Assembly (NCBI GenBank): GCA_015066115.1
Contig: SVOZ01000005.1
Span: forward strand, 87,651 to 151,650
Source: Oscillospiraceae bacterium
GTDB lineage: Bacteria > Bacillota > Clostridia > Oscillospirales > Ruminococcaceae
Length of the DNA: 64,000 bases
Direction: 5' to 3'
A model generated the notes under the pieces. The model did not search any database, was not told the origin of the DNA, and saw only the letters and a list, made by a program, of their open reading frames with translations. Each line of letters opens with the position of its first letter. Position 1 is the first letter of the stretch. The translations under genes and the position numbers were made by a program. Below, piece by piece: positions 45,436-52,754 of the stretch.

Positions 45436-45463
45436 TGACATAATAACATTTGTGATATATAAT
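45435..45463 (+). promoter_or_regulatory. Promoter of the 54-residue protein
   Basis: TTGACA (45435-45440), a 17-base spacer and TATAAT (45458-45463), a perfect sigma-A match flanked by two palindromes. Confidence 0.85.
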
Positions 45464-45474
45464 ACTGTTTAGAT

Positions 45475-45490
45475 ATAACTATTTGGTTAT
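45475..45490. promoter_or_regulatory. Operator-like palindrome 2
   Basis: ATAACTATTTGGTTAT, similar to the palindrome at 45421-45435 and just downstream of the predicted transcription start, where bound repressor would block the promoter. Confidence 0.6.
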
Positions 45491-45516
45491 ACATGTTTAA
45501 AACAGGAGGCAGAACT

Positions 45517-45681
45517 ATGGATCTAAACTACTTTAAGGATATGCTTTTCGATACCATCAACGAAAGCGACATCCTCAATGTTGATGACATTATCAGCAAT
45601 GATAAAGAGCACACATTTATTGTTATGCTTGACGGATGTTCTTATCTTTTGAAATGCTCAGAATACAAGGATAAAGAATAA
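45517..45681 (+). CDS. 54-residue protein of unknown function under a repressible promoter
   Basis: 54 residues from ATG 45517, preceded by AACAGGAGGCAGAACT (a strong RBS). It is acidic, with no membrane helix: DLNYFKDMLFDTINESDILNVDDI, then HTFIVMLDGCSYLLKCSEYKD. Two cysteines sit in the C-terminal half, which could be a short beta-hairpin. No family recognised. The consensus promoter and flanking palindromes argue that it is a real, regulated gene. Ends at a strong terminator. Confidence 0.65.
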   Translation: MDLNYFKDMLFDTINESDILNVDDIISNDKEHTFIVMLDGCSYLLKCSEYKDKE

Positions 45682-45688
45682 AAAAACA

Positions 45689-45717
45689 AAAAGGGACGAG
45701 CGATGCTCGTCCCTTTT
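45689..45717 (+). terminator. Terminator of the 54-residue protein gene
   Basis: AAAAGGGACGAGC pairs with GCTCGTCCCTTTT around GAT. Confidence 0.88.
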
Positions 45718-45844
45718 AACTTGGTGCAGTAATTTTCGATACAACCTATAATTTTGTGGCGTTTTATATAGAACGCTTTTTGCGCTCATGGAAGCGCGGG
45801 CACATCCTTTCTCTCTCGCAAGCAAGAAAACAAAGAGTGCAAGA

Positions 45845-45965
45845 AAGGGTGCAAACCTCTTTCCGCCGCCTGTGGCGGAGGAAGGAAAGAGGATTTGCTG
45901 TGCTGCGATCGAAAAAATCGAGGAAAAGCGCAAGTCCGATGATTTTTTCGGGCACCGCAAACGGA
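45845..45965. repeat. Palindromic intergenic element (copy B, internal part)
   Basis: About nine in ten bases match 16814-16934. The central CCGCC-GCCTGT-GGCGG hairpin is identical. The outer arm GCAAACCT/AGGATTTGC differs from GCAAGCCC/GGGCTTGC of copy A by paired changes, so the pairing is kept. The inverted ends of copy A are missing here. Together with the REP cluster it fills the 561-base gap 45682-46242, which has no convincing gene. Confidence 0.75.
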
Positions 45966-46097
45966 CAAACCCCTGAACATCGGGTTTTAACGCCTTATCA
46001 AATCTGTTTTGCATCTTTTTACGCAAAACAAGGCTTCATCTAAACGAAAAAGCGCCTTCCGATGTTCTTACCCCTGTGTTCACAACAACGTTCATAT

Positions 46098-46123
46098 GTA
46101 GGGAATGGATTTATCCATTCCGT
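46098..46123 (+). repeat. REP palindrome a (family 1)
   Basis: GTAGGG followed by the hairpin GGAATGGA-TTTA-TCCATTCC, ending CG. Differs from 50451-50476 only by one compensated base pair. Confidence 0.8.
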
Positions 46124-46144
46124 CAGGTTTTGTCCAAGGATTTT

Positions 46145-46170
46145 GCGGAAGGCATAAATGCCTTCCCTAC
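46145..46170 (-). repeat. REP palindrome b (family 1, inverted)
   Basis: GCGGAAGGCATAAATGCC then TTCCCTAC; the inverted partner of REP a. It matches 50367-50392 apart from one compensated pair. Confidence 0.8.
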
Positions 46171-46187
46171 GGTTTTGTGTTGCTTCT

Positions 46188-46211
46188 GTAGGGAGTGCCT
46201 TTTTCTTTCCG
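46188..46211 (+). repeat. REP palindrome c (family 1, degenerate)
   Basis: GTAGGGAGTGCC, then T-rich sequence and TTTCCG. The head and tail of the family are kept but the stem has decayed. Confidence 0.55.
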
Positions 46212-46220
46212 TTAGGTTTT

Positions 46221-46246
46221 GCGCAAGGCACAAGTGCCTTGCCTAC
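46221..46246 (-). repeat. REP palindrome d (family 1, inverted), overlapping the malQ stop codon
   Basis: GCGCAAGGCACAAGTGCC then TTGCCTAC. The malQ stop codon (46243-46245, minus strand) lies inside the conserved CTAC end. Confidence 0.65.
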
Positions 46247-47742
46247 TTTCTATTATATCTGCCGAAAAGGCGGGTTAAATGCAAAAGCCGCTGTGGACTG
46301 CACTGGGCCATCTGATGCTTTACTGCGCGCCATTTCCAGTTCTCGCCGACTGTGGCAGGGCTGTTTAGGCGGCTTTCACTTCCAAGCCCCAGAATATCCT
46401 GCATGGTCAGAATACAGGTATCGCTGACGCTTGAAAGGGCTGCGAGCATCATTCTTTGCGGAAGCTCATCCCTATCGCGCGCCTGCAGATATGCTGCCGC
46501 GTGTTCAAGCGCGGCCGCATCTGCCGAACAGGTCCAGCCAATGACGGTATCATTATCGTGGGTGCCTGTGTAGACCACGCTGTTTCTCTCATAATTGTGT
46601 GGCAGATATTCATTGCTGCTGTCGCCGTCAAAGGCAAACTGAAGCACCTTCATTCCCGGGAAACCGCTATCTTTTAAGAGCTTTCTTACGCTGTCTGTAA
46701 GAAATCCAAGATCCTCAGCAATAATAGGCAGGTCACCCATCGACTCTTTTATGCTATCAAAAAAGTGCATGCCGGGTCCCTCGCGCCAAACGCCGACCTG
46801 TGCGGTTTTTGCGCCATAAGGAATGCAATAATATGAGTCGAAGCCTCTGAAATGGTCAATTCTCACAACATCATAAATTTTAAGGCTCATTTCAAGCCGC
46901 TTTTTCCACCAGGAATAATCGGTCTTCTTCATATATTCCCAATTATAAACAGGGTTGCCCCAAAGCTGACCATCTTGAGAAAAGGCGTCGGGCGGACAGC
47001 CCGCAACCTCGGTGGGCTTTAAGTCTTCATCCAGACAAAACTGCTCAGGCTGTGACCAGACATCTGCGCTGTCTGCCGAAACATAAATAGGCAGGTCGCC
47101 TATTATTTTTATTCCCTTTTTATTGGCATACTTCTTAAGCTCGTTCCACTGCTTAAAGAAGAAATACTGGAGCATTTTATAATACTGTATTCCCTTTTGG
47201 CAGGTAAGCTCCCAAGCCTTTAAGGAATCGGGCATTCTGCGACGAATTGAGCTTTCCCATAGGTCGAAGGATGCACCGTGGTGCTCATCCTTTATAGCCA
47301 TAAAACGCGCATAATCATCAAGCCAGAAGGCATTTTCTGCGCAAAACTCATAATAATCGGCAGGTATATTGCTTTCAAAATTTTTCTGCAGCTTTAAAAA
47401 CAGCTTTTTGCGCTCGGTGTACAAAATCGCGTAATTAACCTCGCACTCCAAAGCGCCCCAAAAGGCATTTTCATAGTCGCTTTTTTCAAGGTATCCCTGC
47501 TCGCAAAGCTTGTCAAGGTCAATAAAATAGGGATTGCCTGCAAAGGTTGAAAAACTCTGATAGGGCGAGTCGCCAAAGCTTGTGGGGCAAACCGGCAGGA
47601 TCTGCCAATAGGTCTGCCCTGCGTTTTTGAGAAAATCCACAAACTCATAGGCGTATTTGCCCAGCGTTCCTATTCCGCTGTCGCCGGGAAGCGAAGAGAT
47701 GGCAAGTAGCACGCCGCTTGTGCGTTCTGTTTGTTTCTTCAT
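46243..47742 (-). CDS. malQ: 4-alpha-glucanotransferase (amylomaltase)
   Basis: 499 residues, full-length GH77. It transfers maltosyl/glucosyl segments between alpha-1,4-glucans in glycogen and maltodextrin use. It begins ERTSGVLLAISSLPGDSGIGTLG, with IIGDLPIYVSADSADVWS, VVRIDHFRGFDSYY (nucleophile Asp), PIIAEDLGFLT (acid/base Glu) and YTGTHDNDTVIGW. The last codons abut a REP palindrome, but the ending is normal (NSPATVGENWKWR... FGRYNRK). Monocistronic. Confidence 0.97.
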   Translation of the reverse strand: MKKQTERTSGVLLAISSLPGDSGIGTLGKYAYEFVDFLKNAGQTYWQILPVCPTSFGDSPYQSFSTFAGNPYFIDLDKLCEQGYLEKSDYENAFWGALECEVNYAILYTERKKLFLKLQKNFESNIPADYYEFCAENAFWLDDYARFMAIKDEHHGASFDLWESSIRRRMPDSLKAWELTCQKGIQYYKMLQYFFFKQWNELKKYANKKGIKIIGDLPIYVSADSADVWSQPEQFCLDEDLKPTEVAGCPPDAFSQDGQLWGNPVYNWEYMKKTDYSWWKKRLEMSLKIYDVVRIDHFRGFDSYYCIPYGAKTAQVGVWREGPGMHFFDSIKESMGDLPIIAEDLGFLTDSVRKLLKDSGFPGMKVLQFAFDGDSSNEYLPHNYERNSVVYTGTHDNDTVIGWTCSADAAALEHAAAYLQARDRDELPQRMMLAALSSVSDTCILTMQDILGLGSESRLNSPATVGENWKWRAVKHQMAQCSPQRLLHLTRLFGRYNRK

Positions 47743-47785
47743 TTATTTACACCTTTTCTTTGTGAGTAACATTAGTAATAAAAGC

Positions 47786-47814
47786 ATTATACTATATTTT
47801 ATTTTTATTCGCAA
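47786..47814 (-). promoter_or_regulatory. Promoter of malQ
   Basis: Minus-strand TTGCGA (47814-47809), a 17-base spacer and TATAAT (47791-47786). Confidence 0.65.
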
Positions 47815-47846
47815 TGGGTAAAAAAATCCTTTTGCAAATATGTTGT

Positions 47847-47875
47847 TTGACTATGTGATTTTATTGTAGTATAAT
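47847..47875 (+). promoter_or_regulatory. Promoter of the lipoprotein gene at 47904
   Basis: TTGACT (47847-47852), a 17-base spacer and TATAAT (47870-47875), followed about 28 bases later by the ATG. Confidence 0.75.
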
Positions 47876-47903
47876 GAGAAAAAAGGCTTGGAGGGTTTTT
47901 AAA

Positions 47904-49073
47904 ATGAAAAAGATTCTTTCGATTTTAATGGCAGTTTGTATTGTTTTTGCATTTTCAGCCTGCGGCAAAGAGGCTGGCACAGGCGGTTCTTCGATAGCCT
48001 CTTTGCAGGAAAACTCGGGTTTTGAAAAGCCCGATAGTTATACTTCGGTTTTAAAGCTTAAAATAAACCCCGAATTTAAGCTTTACTTATCAGTCGACGG
48101 CAAGGTGCTCGCGCTTGAGGCAGTTAACGATGATGCAAAATCTATTTACAACAACATTGAATTTAGCGGCAAAGGCTTTGAAGAGGTTGTTGAAAATATT
48201 GTTGCCGCCGCAAAAAACGGCGGATTTATAAAAGAGGACGCAAACATAAGCTTTGAGATTATAGAAAAGGCTGACGTATCTGTAAATGACGCGGATATTA
48301 TAAACCGCGCATCTGCCTCTGCTAAAAAGGCAGCAACAGAGCTTAAAATTAAGCTTCCTGTTGTAGATGATGACGAAACAAGTTCTGCAAGCTCGCAAAC
48401 TCAGACAAGCTCAAACTCACAGGCTCAGACAAATTCAAGCTCACAGCCTGCTCAAAGCGGAAATGCTCACACCCACAGCTTTTCAAAAGCGACCTGCACA
48501 GAGAGCGCAAAATGTGCTTGTGGTGAGGTAAGCGGCAGTCCTTTGGGTCACAAGTGGCAGGCTGCAACCTGCGTTCAGCGCAAAACCTGCACAGTTTGCG
48601 GCAGAGTTGAGGGCGAGCTTTTACCGCACAGATATGTTGACGGCTTTTGTGCGGTTTGTAAGCAGTTTGAGTCAATCAACCCCAAACAACATCTCAAACA
48701 GAATGTTGAGTACATTGGGTATTTCCGCATTTCAGGCGACACCCTGCTCGCCTCTGCGTTTATGTTTGACGGCGATGTCTGTGTTCTTACCGACCGTATT
48801 TTCTCGTCAACTCAAACCGACCCTGAGCAAAAGCCCATTGTTTACAAAGGCAAAAAATACTACTCCGAGGGCGGCGGAATGGAGCCCTTTAGCTACAAGC
48901 TCACCGACGAGTATATCGATGTTACACAAAGCCTTTACGAGGAAAGTCCCGAGGGAACAAATCTCCGCGTTCATCTTATGAAGGACGGCCGTCTTATTGT
49001 AAAATCCACAAGGTTTATTGAATATCCCGCAGGCACGGTTTACTCAACCGACATAAATGAAGTTCTAAAATAA
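47904..49073 (+). CDS. Modular secreted lipoprotein with tandem Cys-rich ribbon modules
   Basis: 389 residues from ATG 47904 (RBS TTGGAGGG); an upstream in-frame ATG lies within the promoter. Signal peptide with lipobox FSAC. An N-terminal domain (about 45-155, PEFKLYLSVDGKVLALEAVN...) resembles the anti-sigma-factor RsgI-type beta domain seen in Clostridia. A Gln/Ser linker (SSQTQTSSNSQAQTNSSSQ) leads to HTHSFSKATCTESAKCACGE...GH, then ATCVQRKTCTVCG...PHRY...CAVC, a doubled version of the module in the lipoprotein at 19301. The C-terminal domain is related to the one at 21844. Function unknown. Confidence 0.72.
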   Translation: MKKILSILMAVCIVFAFSACGKEAGTGGSSIASLQENSGFEKPDSYTSVLKLKINPEFKLYLSVDGKVLALEAVNDDAKSIYNNIEFSGKGFEEVVENIVAAAKNGGFIKEDANISFEIIEKADVSVNDADIINRASASAKKAATELKIKLPVVDDDETSSASSQTQTSSNSQAQTNSSSQPAQSGNAHTHSFSKATCTESAKCACGEVSGSPLGHKWQAATCVQRKTCTVCGRVEGELLPHRYVDGFCAVCKQFESINPKQHLKQNVEYIGYFRISGDTLLASAFMFDGDVCVLTDRIFSSTQTDPEQKPIVYKGKKYYSEGGGMEPFSYKLTDEYIDVTQSLYEESPEGTNLRVHLMKDGRLIVKSTRFIEYPAGTVYSTDINEVLK

Positions 49074-49080
49074 TAATTAA

Positions 49081-49113
49081 AAACGCGGAAAGCGCTCTGC
49101 TTTCCGCGTTTAT
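49081..49113. terminator. Bidirectional terminator
   Basis: AAACGCGGAAAGC (49081-49093) pairs with GCTTTCCGCGTTT (49099-49111), 13 bp, between convergent genes. Confidence 0.9.
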
Positions 49114-49115
49114 TT

Positions 49116-50222
49116 TTATTTCTCAAAGGTTTTTGCAACTGCTTTAAGATTTTCTATAATATCAATATGCTGAGGGCAGGCCTTTTCACAATTTCCGCAG
49201 GCGATACAGTCGGATGGCTTGCCGCGGTTTGTCGCAATGTTTTTAAAGGTAAACTGCAGGCCGGGTATAAGACCGAACTTATGCTGATTGTTATAAACCG
49301 CAAAGTATTCGGGGATAGCTATGTTCTGAGGGCAGTCCTCAATGCAGTACTTACAGGCGGTACAGGGCACTGCAATACTGCTCTTTATGATCTCTGCCGC
49401 CTTTTCAACAGCCTTATGCTCGCTCTCGCTAAGTGGCTCAAACTCCTTCATATAGCTCATATTATCGCAAAGCTGATCCATATTGCTCATTCCACTTAAA
49501 ACGATCTTGACATTTTTAAGCGACGCAGCATATCTGATGCCCCAGGATGCTATGCTCATATCTTCCCTTTGCTCTAAAAATACATCCTTAGCCGTTTGCG
49601 GCAGATTTACAAGCGCGCCGCCCTTAAGCGGCTCCATAATAGCAATGTCTACCCCGTGTTTTAGGCAGACCTCGTAGCATTTTCTCGACTGTATTCCCTC
49701 ATCCTCCCAGTCGATATAATTTATCTGAAGCTGGACAAGCTCAGTTTCAGGGTGCTCTGTCAGTATCTTATCAAGAGACGCGGCGTCATCGTGAAAAGAA
49801 AAGCCGATATGCTTTATCTTACCTTCTTTTTTCATTCTCCTCAAAAAGCCAAAGCCGTCCTCTTTTTCTATTCTTTCATAAAGGCTTTTTCCGATGGCGT
49901 GAAGAAAATAATAGTCAAAATATTCTATCTGACAGCGCGAAAGCTGCTCATTAAAGATGCTCTCATAGGTGTCAGTTTCTTTCATTCTGCCAACAGGCAT
50001 TTTAGAGGTTACAACAAAAGACTCTCTCGGATAGCGTGAAGCAACAAGCTCGCCGAAAGCCTTTTCGCTGTTGCCGCCGTGATAAACATAGGCAGTGTCA
50101 AAATAGGTAAAGCCCTCCTGCATATATTTATCTATCATTTCACGCGACGCTGTAAGGTCGATGTCCTCCCATTTGCCGTTTAATGTGGGAAGTCGCATAA
50201 GTCCAAAGCCTAATTTTTTCAT
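49116..50222 (-). CDS. Aldo/keto reductase with C-terminal 4Fe-4S ferredoxin domain
   Basis: 368 residues. The N-terminal (beta/alpha)8 aldo/keto reductase opens LGFGLMRLPTL and has YFDTAYVYHGGNSE (catalytic Tyr), then VTSKMP and YFLHA. The last ~95 residues carry ferredoxin-like cysteines CTACKYCIEDCPQ and CIACGNCEKACPQ, two CxxCxxCxxxC sites. This type is common in strict anaerobes and probably exchanges electrons with ferredoxin; the carbonyl substrate is unknown. Its start overlaps the RAYT gene by four bases (ATGA). Confidence 0.9.
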   Translation of the reverse strand: MKKLGFGLMRLPTLNGKWEDIDLTASREMIDKYMQEGFTYFDTAYVYHGGNSEKAFGELVASRYPRESFVVTSKMPVGRMKETDTYESIFNEQLSRCQIEYFDYYFLHAIGKSLYERIEKEDGFGFLRRMKKEGKIKHIGFSFHDDAASLDKILTEHPETELVQLQINYIDWEDEGIQSRKCYEVCLKHGVDIAIMEPLKGGALVNLPQTAKDVFLEQREDMSIASWGIRYAASLKNVKIVLSGMSNMDQLCDNMSYMKEFEPLSESEHKAVEKAAEIIKSSIAVPCTACKYCIEDCPQNIAIPEYFAVYNNQHKFGLIPGLQFTFKNIATNRGKPSDCIACGNCEKACPQHIDIIENLKAVAKTFEK

Positions 50223-50752
50223 AAAACCGCCTCCGTTTCACTGTTATAAAAACAGTCCTCTTTCCATTTAAGATGATTTGTGTCTATGTATTGCCAAATT
50301 TTCTGATAGTCCTTTTCCCCGCGGATAACATGGTCGTGAAAAGAGCGTTGCCATATTTTTTGTTTTGCGGAATGCATAAATGCATTCCCTACATTTCGCG
50401 TGACCGCAGCCTTATATTTTCCTATAATATTTGAAATATCATGCTTCTTCGTAGGGAACGGATTTATCCGTTCCGTTATCCGAATTATTAAGTGAATATG
50501 ATTTGGCATTATAATATACTTGTTGATTTCAACATTTTCATAACGCATCGGTACGCTAAGTAGTTCTTGCTCAGCAATTTTTCCGTATTTTGTTAGCTGT
50601 AAATGAGGAATACTATCCCCTATGATTTGCGATAATATATTTTTTCTTCCGCAAGTACAAATCGTAACAAAATAATATCCTGGAGTGCTGTAGTTATAGT
50701 CCTGCAATCTTGCTCTTTTTCGTATCGGTTTATCCATTTTTCTTGTTTTCAT
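50219..50752 (-). CDS. REP-associated tyrosine transposase 1 (RAYT, Y1/TnpA_REP type)
   Basis: 177 residues (an internal ATG at 50737 is an alternative start; neither has a clear RBS). HUH-type single-strand transposase: metal-binding MPNHIHLII (His85, His87) and the helix KDYQKIWQYID with the likely catalytic Tyr155. RAYTs cut and move REP hairpins. Two REP palindromes lie inside the gene, at 50451-50476 (residues 93-101, TERINPFPT) and 50367-50392 (residues 121-129, VGNAFMHSA), both in frame. The gene overlaps both neighbours and has no terminal repeats of its own. Confidence 0.88.
   Translation of the reverse strand: MKTRKMDKPIRKRARLQDYNYSTPGYYFVTICTCGRKNILSQIIGDSIPHLQLTKYGKIAEQELLSVPMRYENVEINKYIIMPNHIHLIIRITERINPFPTKKHDISNIIGKYKAAVTRNVGNAFMHSAKQKIWQRSFHDHVIRGEKDYQKIWQYIDTNHLKWKEDCFYNSETEAVL
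50367..50392 (-). repeat. REP palindrome inside RAYT 1 (family 1, inverted)
   Basis: GCGGAATGCATAAATGCA then TTCCCTAC; stem GGAATGCA/TGCATTCC, loop TAAA. Same loop and ends as 46145-46170, with one base pair exchanged. Confidence 0.82.
50451..50476 (+). repeat. REP palindrome inside RAYT 1 (family 1)
   Basis: GTAGGGAACGGATTTATCCG then TTCCGT; stem GGAACGGA/TCCGTTCC, loop TTTA. Same loop and ends as 46098-46123, with one base pair exchanged. Confidence 0.82.
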
Positions 50753-51839
50753 CTAAATAAGGGATTGCTACAAGAACTGCGGCGAGGGCGCCTGTTTGAA
50801 CAAAGGCGAGTGTGACATCTGTAAGCGAATGCAGAAGCACCGCCGCTAAAACCGAGATAAACACAGGTGACTTTTCCTTAAACGCCTTTATTACAGGGCG
50901 CAAAACAAACCAAATAAGCGGCACCACGCCTACCACTCCAAACGAAAGGAGCAGATCAATAAACATATTGTGGCAATGGAAGTTTTTTTGTCCGCCGAAT
51001 TTTTCAAAAATCTGCATATAGCCCATCATTCCGCGGCCGAAAAACGGGGTTTCGAGAAAACCCTTGAGTCCCGCATTCCAGATAGTTGCGCGAATTGAAA
51101 TGTTTTCAAATGCGCCGCTAAGTCTCGGAAGAATATAGGGCAAAAGCGGCAGACACACAAGGCCTAAAGCCACAAACGCGATCACTATCTTATATTTTTT
51201 TGTAATAAGTAAAAGCACAAAAACGCCGAGAGCAATAGAGAAAAATGCCGACTGGCAATTACAAAGCAAGAGCCCGAGCGCGTTAAGAGCAAGACTAAAC
51301 AAAAGAAAAACGGGATTTCCCCTCTTTATAATGAGCCTATAAAGGCAGATAAGCGACACCATAGTTATAATGGCGCCATAATAATTGGGATTAAAGAAAA
51401 CAGAAGGGGTGCGTCCCACTCCTGAAAGCCTTTGCAAAAGAGCCACAACTGCCGAGGTTATGCTCATAAAAGCCATAACATCGGCGGCTTTTTCAAAAAG
51501 ACTTTTATTCATAACACTGCGCAGGTAAAGCGCATAAACAAGGATAAGCACAACCCCGAAAAAGCAGGCTACTCCGAGATAATTTTTAAAAACTATCGGC
51601 GCCGCTATGTTAATTAGTGCAAAGGCAACAATTAATTTTCCATCAATGCCTGCAAAAATCTCTTTGCGCCTGTTTTTTAAAACAAGCGCTCTAATAGAAA
51701 TCGCCGCAACAACCACGGCTGTTATATAAAAAGGCAAAAAAATGCTTATCACAGAAAGCATTACTATCACGTGTTCGCATCCGTCACCGCGAATATGGCT
51801 GTTATAAATACTTTTTACTGTTTTAAGCAAGTTTTTCAC
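50730..51839 (-). CDS. O-antigen ligase/WzyC-like multipass membrane protein
   Basis: 369 residues with about ten hydrophobic helices. The central loop has a typical PxFFGRGMMGYMQIFEKFGGQKNFHCHNMFIDLLLSFG pattern. The RGxGxGxY-like and HxH/N-containing segment is the Wzy_C signature of glycan ligases/polymerases. In Gram-positive bacteria such proteins join or polymerise surface polysaccharides. It starts 11 bases after ribF, so it is probably the tail of the nusA operon, and its 3' end overlaps RAYT 1. The glycan is unknown. Confidence 0.78.
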   Translation of the reverse strand: MKNLLKTVKSIYNSHIRGDGCEHVIVMLSVISIFLPFYITAVVVAAISIRALVLKNRRKEIFAGIDGKLIVAFALINIAAPIVFKNYLGVACFFGVVLILVYALYLRSVMNKSLFEKAADVMAFMSITSAVVALLQRLSGVGRTPSVFFNPNYYGAIITMVSLICLYRLIIKRGNPVFLLFSLALNALGLLLCNCQSAFFSIALGVFVLLLITKKYKIVIAFVALGLVCLPLLPYILPRLSGAFENISIRATIWNAGLKGFLETPFFGRGMMGYMQIFEKFGGQKNFHCHNMFIDLLLSFGVVGVVPLIWFVLRPVIKAFKEKSPVFISVLAAVLLHSLTDVTLAFVQTGALAAVLVAIPYLDENKKNG

Positions 51840-51850
51840 CGCCTTTTTTG

Positions 51851-52753
51851 TTATTTTCGAGCCGCCTCAATATCGGCAGAGATCTGCTCTTTAAGCGCCT
51901 CTATACTGTCAAATTTTTTTTCATCTCTCAGACGCCTTAAAAGCTCTACCTCTATTATACTTCCGTATAGTTCGGCATTTTCATCGATAATATAGGTTTC
52001 GGCAACAGGCTCTTCTTTTTTGCTCTGAACTGTTGGGCAAAATCCTATATTTGTAACTGCGGGGTAGGTTTTGCCATTAAAGCTTGCCCTTGAAGCATAA
52101 ACCGCGTTTTTAACAGGCACGCTGTCTTTATCAAAATGCTGGTTTACTGTTGGGTAGAGGTGTTTTTTGCCGATATGCTTGCCGCCGACCACCTCGGACT
52201 TTATCGAAAACGGTCTTCCGAGAAGAGCATTTGCAAGCTCAATATTTCCCTCTTTAAGAGCGGCACAAATGGCGGTCGAACTAACTAAAACGCCATTCTC
52301 GCTCACCTTTTTACAAACAAAAACCTCTGCTCCCTCTTTTTTTGCAAGCTCAGATAGTTTTTCTGCATTTCCCGAAGCCTGCTTTCCAAATTTATAATCC
52401 TCTCCGCAGAAAAGGGCACGCGCGCCATAACGTTCACAAATAAGGTTTACAAATTCAATGGGCGCAAGCGAGCAGAATTCCTTAAAATCAGGCATTATCA
52501 CAAAGTCAATGCCAAGGTCCTCTAAATATTCAAGGCATCGCTTTCTTGTGTAGATCTCGCCTCGCTCGGCTTTTTTGCGGCAAAGTCTATTCTCATCGGT
52601 AAAGGTAAAAACGCCGCACTTTATGCCTTTTTCTTTTGCTTTTTTAACCGCGAGCTCAATCACCCTTTGATGCCCCAAATGAACGCCGTCAAAATAGCCG
52701 AGAGCAAGGGTGCAGGGCTCATTTAATTTTACATCCAATGCAAAAATGTTCAT
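51851..52753 (-). CDS. ribF: Bifunctional riboflavin kinase/FAD synthetase
   Basis: 300 residues from ATG 52753; GAGGAA lies 5-6 bases upstream, and an ATG four codons earlier overlaps the end of truB. The N-terminal FMN adenylyltransferase half has LGYFDGVHLGHQRVI and later FCGEDYKFG and VSSTAICAAL. The C-terminal riboflavin kinase half has LGRPFSIKSEVVGGKHIGKKHLYPT, with TNIGFCPTV. It makes FMN and then FAD from riboflavin. Joined to truB as in most Firmicutes. Confidence 0.96.
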   Translation of the reverse strand: MNIFALDVKLNEPCTLALGYFDGVHLGHQRVIELAVKKAKEKGIKCGVFTFTDENRLCRKKAERGEIYTRKRCLEYLEDLGIDFVIMPDFKEFCSLAPIEFVNLICERYGARALFCGEDYKFGKQASGNAEKLSELAKKEGAEVFVCKKVSENGVLVSSTAICAALKEGNIELANALLGRPFSIKSEVVGGKHIGKKHLYPTVNQHFDKDSVPVKNAVYASRASFNGKTYPAVTNIGFCPTVQSKKEEPVAETYIIDENAELYGSIIEVELLRRLRDEKKFDSIEALKEQISADIEAARK

Positions 52754-52754
52754 T

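Noticed and set aside
45658..46026. 122-residue minus-strand frame and several shorter frames over copy B
   Set aside because: Spurious translation of the repeat, overlapping the terminator and the 3' end of the 54-residue gene.
46040..46231. 63-residue frame containing TEWINPFPTYE, similar to part of RAYT 1
   Set aside because: The similarity comes from REP palindromes read in the same frame; it is not a transposase fragment, as no HUH motif or catalytic helix is present.
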